Notes under the pieces: generated by a model
Database searches by the model: none
What the model saw: only the letters and a program-made list of their open reading frames with translations
Told to the model about the DNA's origin: nothing
Part shown: positions 54,611 through 60,240 of the stretch, piece by piece
Position numbering within the stretch: the first letter of the stretch is position 1
Layout: every line of letters starts with the position of its first letter
Virus record (IMG/VR): IMGVR_UViG_3300044703_000081
Coordinates: 1 to 61,899 of that record
Strand: one strand, 5' to 3'
DNA length: 61,899 bases
DNA from: a virus
Program-made: the position numbers and the translations under genes

Positions 54611-54618
54611 GCTATGAT
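54591..54618 (+). promoter_or_regulatory. Candidate repressor promoter with extended -10
   Basis: TTGGCC (54591-54596) and TATGAT (54613-54618) have a 16-bp spacing, with TG placed one base before the -10. Transcription would start near 54625, inside the palindrome at 54620-54634, so the repressor would control its own promoter. Confidence 0.5.
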
Positions 54619-54619
54619 C

Positions 54620-54634
54620 GGTACATTATGTACC
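54620..54634. promoter_or_regulatory. Operator palindrome GGTACATTATGTACC
   Basis: An exact 15-bp palindrome (GGTACA-TTA-TGTACC) in the gap between the Cro-like gene and the repressor. The minus strand also reads CATAAT here, a close -10 match for the leftward early promoter. The same form recurs at 55347-55361. Confidence 0.75.
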
Positions 54635-54662
54635 AGTCAACCGCAACCGTGCCGGGACTACT

Positions 54663-54683
54663 TGTACCCAGGCTGGCGGTACA
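54663..54683. promoter_or_regulatory. Secondary operator-like dyad TGTACC-N9-GGTACA
   Basis: The same half-sites as in the main palindrome, inverted and spaced by nine bases, lie just before the repressor start at 54694. It could be a weaker repressor site in the leader. Confidence 0.5.
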
Positions 54684-54693
54684 GATCGTCCCT

Positions 54694-55290
54694 ATGGACG
54701 ATTTTGTGGACCGATTGTCGTGGCTGTTTCGCGACGAAAAATTCGCCAGCAAGCGCGCGGCCGCCGACGCCTACGGCATCGGCTACGAAACCTATAAGAA
54801 GGTCGCCGGCGGACGCGAGGCGCGCGGGCTCACCAAGGAGCACGCCGAGAAGATCGCGCGCTACCACCGCGTCTCGGCCGGCTGGCTGATGTTCGGCGAA
54901 GGCACGCCGGAAGGCGAGTTCTCGGTGCCGCTACGCGGCTATATCGGCGCCGGCCAGGAGATGATTCCGTTCGACGATGCCGATGATGGCCGCCGCACTG
55001 ACGCGCTGCTCGCCGGGCCCGAGGTGAGCGCGTTCGAGGTGCGCGGCGATTCCATGTTCCCGGTCGCGCGCGACAAGGACATCGCCTTCTTCGGCCCGCC
55101 GCGCCGCGACGTGCGCCGCATGGTCGGGCAGGAATGCGCGGTGCTGCTCGAAGATGGCCGCCGGTTCTTCAAGGTGCTGGAAGCCGGCGAGCACTCAGGC
55201 ATCTATGATCTGCACTCCTACAACGCCGAGCCGATCCGCGGCGTCGAAGTGCACGAGGCCGGCCGGTTCTTGGGCGTGCGGCGGCGATAG
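54694..55290 (+). CDS. S24-type phage repressor (CI/LexA-like)
   Basis: A 198-residue repressor. I prefer the ATG at 54694 since the helix-turn-helix follows directly (DRLSWLFRDEKFASKRAAAD, YGIGYETYKKVAGGREARG). A LexA/UmuD-type S24 domain follows: the likely cleavage site Ala-Gly in YIGAGQEM near residue 86, catalytic Ser in FEVRGDSMFPV near residue 119 and Lys in GRRFFKVLE near residue 159. It should keep the prophage silent and be inactivated by RecA-stimulated self-cleavage. Palindromic operators lie on both sides of the gene. Confidence 0.9.
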   Translation: MDDFVDRLSWLFRDEKFASKRAAADAYGIGYETYKKVAGGREARGLTKEHAEKIARYHRVSAGWLMFGEGTPEGEFSVPLRGYIGAGQEMIPFDDADDGRRTDALLAGPEVSAFEVRGDSMFPVARDKDIAFFGPPRRDVRRMVGQECAVLLEDGRRFFKVLEAGEHSGIYDLHSYNAEPIRGVEVHEAGRFLGVRRR

Positions 55291-55302
55291 CCGGCCCAAA
55301 AA

Positions 55303-55325
55303 GTACCGGTTTTCCACTCCGGTAC
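55303..55325. promoter_or_regulatory. Dyad GTACCGG-N9-CCGGTAC after the repressor gene
   Basis: Inverted 7-bp arms at 55303-55309 and 55319-55325 contain the operator half-site GTACC. They lie 13 bases after the repressor stop and could act as a terminator stem or as a further binding site. Confidence 0.45.
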
Positions 55326-55346
55326 AAAATGTCCTTGCAGGCGTTA

Positions 55347-55361
55347 GGTACATATTGTACC
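55347..55361. promoter_or_regulatory. Operator palindrome GGTACATATTGTACC
   Basis: A second exact 15-bp palindrome of the form GGTACANNNTGTACC, 57 bases after the repressor stop and before the genes of the right arm. A weaker site GGTACAAAATGTCC is at 55321-55334. Confidence 0.7.
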
Positions 55362-55395
55362 TCTAGCCTCGATGATTCCAGGTGTCGCCCCCGTT

Positions 55396-55788
55396 TCAGC
55401 GGCCGCCACCCGGCCTCAACAGGCTGGGTATCTGGTCGCCCTTTTGCCCGAAGGCCTCCTCGGCCCGGGCACACGTTCGTGCACGCGCTGCCGGCGTATC
55501 CAGCGGCATCATCGACAGGAACGCGGACTGAGTGCCGACGAGCATTTGCAACATCGTTGCAATCTGCTCGGCATCGTAGCGGTGCGACGGCCCGAGCTTC
55601 GCTTCGATGAATTTGCGCGCGGCGAGCGGATCGACCATGCGGTCACAGATGCCGGCCCACGCATAAGCTGCGGCCACCTGCGCCATCGCTGGCCGCACGC
55701 CCGGACGGTCGAGCCAATCGTCCGCCGATCGAACTGCGTCGCCAACGAGCAGCAGACCGCAAGTCATAACCACCGCGGCGACTTTCAT
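55396..55788 (-). CDS. Secreted protein of unknown function
   Basis: A 130-residue protein starting at the ATG at 55788 behind GGGAAGG. It has a signal peptide (MKVAAVVMTCGLLLVGDAVR). The mature part is helical (AQVAAAYAWAGICDRMVDPL, ARKFIEAKLGPSHRYDAEQI) with two Cys residues. It is the only leftward gene in the right arm and lies next to operator-like sites, so it may be expressed from the prophage as a lysogenic conversion gene. Function not known. Confidence 0.62.
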   Translation of the reverse strand: MKVAAVVMTCGLLLVGDAVRSADDWLDRPGVRPAMAQVAAAYAWAGICDRMVDPLAARKFIEAKLGPSHRYDAEQIATMLQMLVGTQSAFLSMMPLDTPAARARTCARAEEAFGQKGDQIPSLLRPGGGR

Positions 55789-55811
55789 CCTTCCCTCCCT
55801 TGCCCCCACCG

Positions 55812-55825
55812 CCGCGATCGCGCGG
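55812..55825. promoter_or_regulatory. CCGCGATCGCGCGG hairpin before the secreted protein gene
   Basis: The same stem-loop as upstream of several genes in the rightward block, here 24 bases before the start at 55788. A variant CCGCGATGGCGCGG occurs at 55840-55853. Confidence 0.45.
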
Positions 55826-55946
55826 GCGGACGCGTTGGCCGCGATGGCGCGGTGTTAACGCGTGGACCGGGGCTCGCGGCGGCGGACGCGGGATGCCCAT
55901 CCTCTGCGTCCGCCGCAACCTTAGCACGAATCCACGGCGGGCGGCG

Positions 55947-56135
55947 ATGAAGCGCCGCGCCGACGACACCATCGTGCGTGCCGCGCTCGCCCGCGGACCA
56001 CTCGTACGCGACGGCCGACACTGGCGCTTTCAGCGCCGCCTCTTCAACGGCGCCACCGTCAATGAGGTCATCGCCGCCGGCGATGCGGTGAAGCGCGATC
56101 GCGACACCGTGGTCGCCCGCGAGGCACGCCCATGA
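55947..56135 (+). CDS. Small basic protein
   Basis: A 62-residue Arg-rich protein starting MKRRADDTIVRAALARGPLV, with RDGRHWRFQRRLFNGATVNE. It could bind nucleic acid; no family recognised. It opens a chain of overlapping small genes leading to the membrane peptides. Confidence 0.55.
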   Translation: MKRRADDTIVRAALARGPLVRDGRHWRFQRRLFNGATVNEVIAAGDAVKRDRDTVVAREARP

Positions 56136-56209
56136 CGGTCGCCGTGCTCGAGCTTGCCGCCGCCGTGCTGGTCATCGCCGCCATCGTATTCGCGGGGTCG
56201 CTGCTGTGA
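56132..56209 (+). CDS. 25-residue membrane peptide
   Basis: A tiny gene overlapping the upstream stop (ATGA). The product is almost one hydrophobic helix (LAAAVLVIAAIVFAGSLL). It is the first of three such peptides in a row, each starting inside the stop codon of the one before. Confidence 0.5.
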   Translation: MTVAVLELAAAVLVIAAIVFAGSLL

Positions 56210-56301
56210 TCCGGCTGATGCTGCTGATCCTCGCCGCCGAGCTGGTCGGCGGCCTCATGGTCTTGGTCCTCCTCGCTGTGTTCGCGGGGTATCGGCTGTG
56301 A
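56206..56301 (+). CDS. 31-residue membrane peptide (GTG start)
   Basis: Reading begins at the GTG that overlaps the previous stop (GTGA). The peptide has a single hydrophobic helix (LMLLILAAELVGGLMVLVLL) and a short basic end (GYRL). No ribosome-binding site of its own is obvious, so translation would be by reinitiation. Confidence 0.48.
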   Translation: MIRLMLLILAAELVGGLMVLVLLAVFAGYRL

Positions 56302-56423
56302 GCGCGAGCACCACCGAGCGCACCGACCTGTTCTGGGTTTCGTTCTGGCTCGTCCTGCTGATCGCCGCCGGCACCGCGCTCAATGCGCGCGCCATCGCCG
56401 AGATCGCCCGCCGGTTTTTCTAG
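56298..56423 (+). CDS. 41-residue membrane peptide (GTG start)
   Basis: It starts at a GTG overlapping the previous stop (GTGA). A polar N-terminus (SASTTERTD) precedes a membrane helix (LFWVSFWLVLLIAAGTAL) and a basic end (IARRFF). With the two preceding peptides it forms a micro-operon of small membrane proteins of unknown role. Confidence 0.5.
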   Translation: MSASTTERTDLFWVSFWLVLLIAAGTALNARAIAEIARRFF

Positions 56424-56468
56424 TTTCGTTGCGTCGCGTCATCGCCAACATTTCGGAGACGTCACGCC

Positions 56469-56846
56469 ATGCCAGATGAATCCCTGGGCGGCAATGCCAA
56501 GGAAGAGCTTAAGTCGATCGTCGAGCGCATCGAGCGGCTGCTCGAGGAGCGCACCGCGATCGACGACGATATCAAGGCCGTGAAGCAGGAAGCGCGCGGC
56601 AGCGGCTTCTCGGTCTCCGCCATCCAGGCGATCATCCAGGAGCGCAAGCAGGACGCCGAGGAAGTGAAAATCTTCGAGGCGGTCAAGGACACCTACCGCC
56701 ACGCGCTCGGCATGCTCGCCGATCTTCCGCTCGGCCGCGCGTCGATCGAGGCCGAGGCGCGCCGCACCCGGCGCGAGAAGGAAACCAAGCGCAGGAAGCG
56801 CGGCGACGGCGCACCATCGAGCGAGGGCGATGCCGCGGACAAATGA
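56469..56846 (+). CDS. GapR-like nucleoid protein (DUF2312)
   Basis: A 125-residue protein. Residues about 8-85 (LKSIVERIERLLEERTAIDD, DIKAVKQEARGSGFSVSAIQ, AIIQERKQDAEEVKIFEAVK) match the DUF2312/GapR family of alphaproteobacteria, which clamps overtwisted DNA ahead of replication forks. A basic C-terminal tail (RRTRREKETKRRKRG) extends beyond the usual 80-90 residues. The gene is the first of an operon with a nuclease-like gene and an SNF2-like helicase. A phage copy could support rolling or theta replication or displace the host protein. Confidence 0.85.
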   Translation: MPDESLGGNAKEELKSIVERIERLLEERTAIDDDIKAVKQEARGSGFSVSAIQAIIQERKQDAEEVKIFEAVKDTYRHALGMLADLPLGRASIEAEARRTRREKETKRRKRGDGAPSSEGDAADK

Positions 56847-57193
56847 TCGAGCTGATCAAGATCCGCGAGAGCCTCGCGCGCCGGCGCTTGCCGCTGTCGA
56901 ACGAGCAGGCGCTGCAATGGGCGATCGCGGGGGCGTTCGACCAGGACGGCATCGCCTATCTGCGCGAGCACCGGCTGTCGGCGGCCGATGTGGTGGATTT
57001 CTTCTGCTGCGGCATCGTCGTCGAGGTCAAGATCAAGGGCAGCAAGATCGCCATCTATCGCCAGTGCGAGCGCTATTGCAGGCACGAGGAGGTCGCGGGC
57101 CTGGTGCTCGCCACCAATCTGGCGATGACGCTGCCGCCGCTGATCGCCGGCAAGCCCGCGCGCATTGCCGATCTGAGCCGCGCCTGGCTATGA
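56843..57193 (+). CDS. Nuclease-like protein (PD-(D/E)xK / VRR-NUC-like)
   Basis: A 116-residue protein. AADVVDFFCCGIVVEVKIKG gives the D ... ExK pattern of PD-(D/E)xK nucleases, preceded by the helical LSNEQALQWAIAGAFDQDGI. KIAIYRQCERYCRHEEVAGL fits the continuation of this fold. It lies between GapR and the helicase with 4-base overlaps, a setting usual for VRR-NUC type phage enzymes that process branched DNA. Active-site assignment is by eye. Confidence 0.7.
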   Translation: MIELIKIRESLARRRLPLSNEQALQWAIAGAFDQDGIAYLREHRLSAADVVDFFCCGIVVEVKIKGSKIAIYRQCERYCRHEEVAGLVLATNLAMTLPPLIAGKPARIADLSRAWL

Positions 57194-58866
57194 AGAAAAC
57201 CTTCGGCACGCTCGCGCTGCGCCCCACCGGTCGGTCCTGGGTGCTCACCGGCGTGCCGGTGCACGTGGCGCTGCGGCTGAAAGCCACCTTCCCGCGCCTG
57301 CCCAAGCATCAGCCGGAGCCGTTCGTGTTCGCCGACAGTCTGGAGGCGCGCGCCGACCTCGACTGGTTCCTGCGCCGCTATCCGATGGCGATGAGCGAGG
57401 CCGACCGCGCCGCGCTGCGCCGCGGCCGCATGGACTTCGAGATCCGCCGCGACGCCATCGAGCGCATCCTGCTGCCGGACTGGAAGCCCACCGCGCCGGC
57501 CGCGCTCAAGAACGGCTACAATTTCTGGAGCTACCAGGCGCAGGCGATCGAGATCGCGCAGCGGCTCGGCCGCCTGATCCTGGTCGATCCCGCGAGTGCG
57601 GGAAAAACGCTCACCACCATCGGCGCGGTGATGAAGCCGGAGTTCCTGCCGGCGGCGATCGTGGTCGAGCCGCATCTGCGGACGCAATGGCGCGACAAGG
57701 GCGTCAAGAAGTTCACCGATCTCGACGTCCATATCATCCGCGGCACCGAGCCCTACACGCTACCCAAGCACGACATCGCGCTGTTCTCCTATTCCAACAT
57801 TTCCGGCTGGGTTGACGTCGCCGACAAAGGCTACTGGCGCTCCTTCGGCGCCGACGAATGCCAGGCCTTCCGCACCGGCATGGGGCCCAATCCCGAGCAC
57901 CCGATCAAGAAATACGTCGCCGCCAAGGTGTTCGCGCAGCACGCCGCGCTCACCATCGGCGTCACCGCCTCGCTGATCTACAATTACGGCAGCGAAACCT
58001 ATCCGATCGTCGACCTGTTCGCGCCCGGCGCGCTCGGCAGCGAGCAGGACTTCAAGCGCGAATGGTGCACCGGCAAGCTGGTCAGCGAGCCGGACGCGCT
58101 CGGCACCTATCTGCGCGAGGCGCAGGTGCTGTTGTCGCGCACCGAGGAGCAGAACGGCCGCGCGCTGCCGAAAGCCAATAGCATCCCGATCGAGGTGCCG
58201 TTCGACACCGACGTCGAAGCCGATCACCTGGCGCTGGCGCGCTCGCTCTCCATGCGCGTGCTGTCCGGCACCTTCGGCGACAGCGGCGAAGCGGCGCGCG
58301 AGCTCGACCGCCTGGCCTCGCGCATCACCGGCATCGCCAAGGCGCGCCATGTGGCCGCTTACGTCCGCATGCTGGTGGAAGGCGGCGAGCCGGTGCTGCT
58401 CGCCGGCTGGCACCGCGACGTCTACGACATCTGGCTGCGCGAGCTCTCCTCGCTCGAGCCGGTGATGTACACCGGCTCGGAGACCGTCAGCCGCAAGGAC
58501 CGCAGCAAGGAGGATTTCATCAAGGGCCGCACCGGCCTGATGATCATCTCCCTGCGCTCCGGCGCCGGCCTCGACGGCCTCGAGGAGCGCTGCAACACGC
58601 TGGTGTGCGGCGAGCTCGACTGGTCGCCCGGCGTGCACAATCAATTGATCTGGCGCCTGCGGCGCGCCGCGCAGCAGCGCTGGCCGGTCAACGCCGTGTT
58701 CTGCCACGCCGCCGGCGGCAGCGATCCCCTGAAAATGTCGGTGCTCGGCCTCAAGGGCGACCAGGCCCGCGGCATCGAGCGCCCCGGCGCCGCGGTCGAG
58801 AACGTGGTCAGCAACCCCGACCGCCTCAAGGATCTGGCGCGCATGTATCTGGAGCGGACACGATGA
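57190..58866 (+). CDS. SNF2-like helicase with altered ATPase motifs
   Basis: A 558-residue helicase of superfamily 2. The Q-motif region is NFWSYQAQAIEIAQRLGR (about residues 111-128). Walker A reads VDPASAGKTLTTIGA near residue 135, in place of the common DxMGLGKT. Motif II is FGADECQAF near residue 222 (normally DEAH). Motif VI is HNQLIWRLRRAAQQ near residue 485. A start at the ATG at 57190 overlaps the nuclease gene. It probably remodels DNA together with the adjacent nuclease in phage recombination or replication. Confidence 0.82.
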   Translation: MKKTFGTLALRPTGRSWVLTGVPVHVALRLKATFPRLPKHQPEPFVFADSLEARADLDWFLRRYPMAMSEADRAALRRGRMDFEIRRDAIERILLPDWKPTAPAALKNGYNFWSYQAQAIEIAQRLGRLILVDPASAGKTLTTIGAVMKPEFLPAAIVVEPHLRTQWRDKGVKKFTDLDVHIIRGTEPYTLPKHDIALFSYSNISGWVDVADKGYWRSFGADECQAFRTGMGPNPEHPIKKYVAAKVFAQHAALTIGVTASLIYNYGSETYPIVDLFAPGALGSEQDFKREWCTGKLVSEPDALGTYLREAQVLLSRTEEQNGRALPKANSIPIEVPFDTDVEADHLALARSLSMRVLSGTFGDSGEAARELDRLASRITGIAKARHVAAYVRMLVEGGEPVLLAGWHRDVYDIWLRELSSLEPVMYTGSETVSRKDRSKEDFIKGRTGLMIISLRSGAGLDGLEERCNTLVCGELDWSPGVHNQLIWRLRRAAQQRWPVNAVFCHAAGGSDPLKMSVLGLKGDQARGIERPGAAVENVVSNPDRLKDLARMYLERTR

Positions 58867-59051
58867 AGTTCAGCGAGCAAGATCGTCTCGCCGTCGCACT
58901 CGCTGACGAGGTCGCGCGCGGCGACATGCGCCGCATCATGGGCCTGCGCTATGCCGCGCTCGCCGAGCACGGCCGCTTGCTGCGCGAGACCTGGCCGGAC
59001 CTTTTTCCACCAACCACCACTGACCAGACCACCGCGGAGTCGACGCGATGA
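58863..59051 (+). CDS. Small hypothetical protein
   Basis: A 62-residue protein starting MKFSEQDRLAVALADEVARG, mostly helical and charged. It overlaps the helicase stop by 4 bases. Function unknown. Confidence 0.58.
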   Translation: MKFSEQDRLAVALADEVARGDMRRIMGLRYAALAEHGRLLRETWPDLFPPTTTDQTTAESTR

Positions 59052-59230
59052 CGGCGAACGTGCGCACCCATCCGTGGATCGAGACCGCGCGGCTCGCGAT
59101 CGTCCACGTGCGCCGGCTCGGCTGGCGCGGCGGCATCATCCTGCACGGCAGGCATCTCATTTTACCCGGCCTCACCAGTGCTCAACGCCAGCCGCAACCG
59201 GCCGACAACGACAACGGAGCAGACCGATGA
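59048..59230 (+). CDS. Small hypothetical protein
   Basis: A 60-residue basic protein starting MTANVRTHPWIETARLAIVH. No domain seen. It overlaps both the gene before (ATGA) and the zinc-finger gene after. Confidence 0.52.
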   Translation: MTANVRTHPWIETARLAIVHVRRLGWRGGIILHGRHLILPGLTSAQRQPQPADNDNGADR

Positions 59231-59388
59231 CCGCCACCGACACCAGAGCCGACGATCTCACGCCCAAGCACATCGACCAGCGCCGGCACCGCTGCCTGCT
59301 GTGCGAGAAGCCGTTCTACCGGCGCGCATCGCTGCAGCACCACATGGAGGTCATGCACCGCGGCGACCCGGGCGAGAATCTGTCGTGA
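59227..59388 (+). CDS. C2H2 zinc-finger miniprotein
   Basis: A 53-residue protein with one perfect classical zinc finger. CLLCEKPFYRRASLQHHMEV followed by MH obeys C-x2-C-x3-F-x5-L-x2-H-x4-H. The basic residues just before the first His would contact DNA. Such a TFIIIA-like finger is uncommon in bacterial phages; alphaproteobacteria have the related but differently spaced Ros/MucR finger. A transcription or anti-repressor role is possible. The start overlaps the previous stop, and the stop overlaps the next GTG. Confidence 0.7.
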   Translation: MTATDTRADDLTPKHIDQRRHRCLLCEKPFYRRASLQHHMEVMHRGDPGENLS

Positions 59389-59840
59389 CCACCGCGGCGC
59401 CCACCGCCTCGCAAATCTTCGCCGCCGCGCTCCAGCGCGAGATCGAGACGTTCAAAGGTCTCGATCAGCACGCCTTCATGCAAGCGCTCGTCGACATCGT
59501 CACGGTCCCGGAGTGCGACCCCGATCCGGACCGGCTGATGGTCGCCCATCTGTCCGACCGCGCCGCCGAGGGTTCATTGCGCGCCGTCGCCGCGCTCCTG
59601 GTGATGTCATGGTCGATGCCGCAGCTGGAGCAGCGCGCCCACGATGCGACCAAAGCCGCGGCAGAGCGATCGCCAGACGTCATTGAAGCGGCGACGCTCG
59701 ACGTCCTGACGCAGATGTTTGAGGAGATTGCCGAAGAGGAGGTCGCCGCCGGCCGCATGCTGCGCACGGTCGATCCGGACACCGGACACAACCTCTATGC
59801 GCCCGCGCCGCGCAAGCGGTCGAAAAAGGCGCGGAAATGA
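59385..59840 (+). CDS. Hypothetical protein (GTG start)
   Basis: A 151-residue helical protein starting at GTG 59385 (TTAAPTASQIFAAALQREIE). It ends with a strongly basic tail (RKRSKKARK). The central part (HLSDRAAEGSLRAVAALLVM) has no family I know. It is translationally coupled to both neighbours and lies between the zinc finger and the integrase genes. Confidence 0.6.
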   Translation: MTTAAPTASQIFAAALQREIETFKGLDQHAFMQALVDIVTVPECDPDPDRLMVAHLSDRAAEGSLRAVAALLVMSWSMPQLEQRAHDATKAAAERSPDVIEAATLDVLTQMFEEIAEEEVAAGRMLRTVDPDTGHNLYAPAPRKRSKKARK

Positions 59841-59989
59841 CCAAGCGCGTCCCGCCGCCCGCCACCACCGACCTGCCACCACTCGATCCGGCTGTGATCA
59901 GACTCGTCGACGTGCTTGCGCGGCAACTGGCAAAAGAGGACCATGAGCGGGAAAAACAGCAGGACGGCGAGCTGGAGCCCCTTCAATGA
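59837..59989 (+). CDS. Small integrase-associated protein
   Basis: A 50-residue protein (TTDLPPLDPAVIRLVDVLAR, QLAKEDHEREKQQDG) with a single charged helix. Overlaps of 4 bases on both sides. Small genes of this kind often precede serine integrase genes in alphaproteobacterial phages; a link to excision control is only a guess. Confidence 0.55.
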   Translation: MTKRVPPPATTDLPPLDPAVIRLVDVLARQLAKEDHEREKQQDGELEPLQ

Positions 59990-60240
59990 GATTCCGTGAA
60001 CACCGGGGCAAACTTGCTGGCTCCATCACCACAACAGTTGAATTCCATACGCGTGAAGAACTAGCCCGATACCTTGTTACCAAATTCGATTGGCTGGAAC
60101 GCTCGAACGCTACGATTTCTGCATATCCATATAGCGGCGACGATGATCCGATTGGATGGCGCGACGTTCATATTGTCATCGCAGAAGGGCACGGTGTCTT
60201 GGGTTACATGGAGGGGCCGATGCCCCCGAAGTTTCCATAA
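59986..60240 (+). CDS. Small hypothetical protein before integrase
   Basis: An 84-residue protein starting MRFREHRGKLAGSITTTVEF, with strands and a helix (EELARYLVTKFDWLERS). Base composition is visibly less GC-rich than the neighbours, suggesting recent transfer. It ends directly at the integrase start. It might be an excision or directionality factor, unproven. Confidence 0.6.
   Translation: MRFREHRGKLAGSITTTVEFHTREELARYLVTKFDWLERSNATISAYPYSGDDDPIGWRDVHIVIAEGHGVLGYMEGPMPPKFP

Noticed and set aside
54628-54693. An earlier start for the repressor at 54628
   Set aside because: That ATG lies inside the operator palindrome, and the extra residues have no helix-turn-helix character; the ATG at 54694 fits the family.
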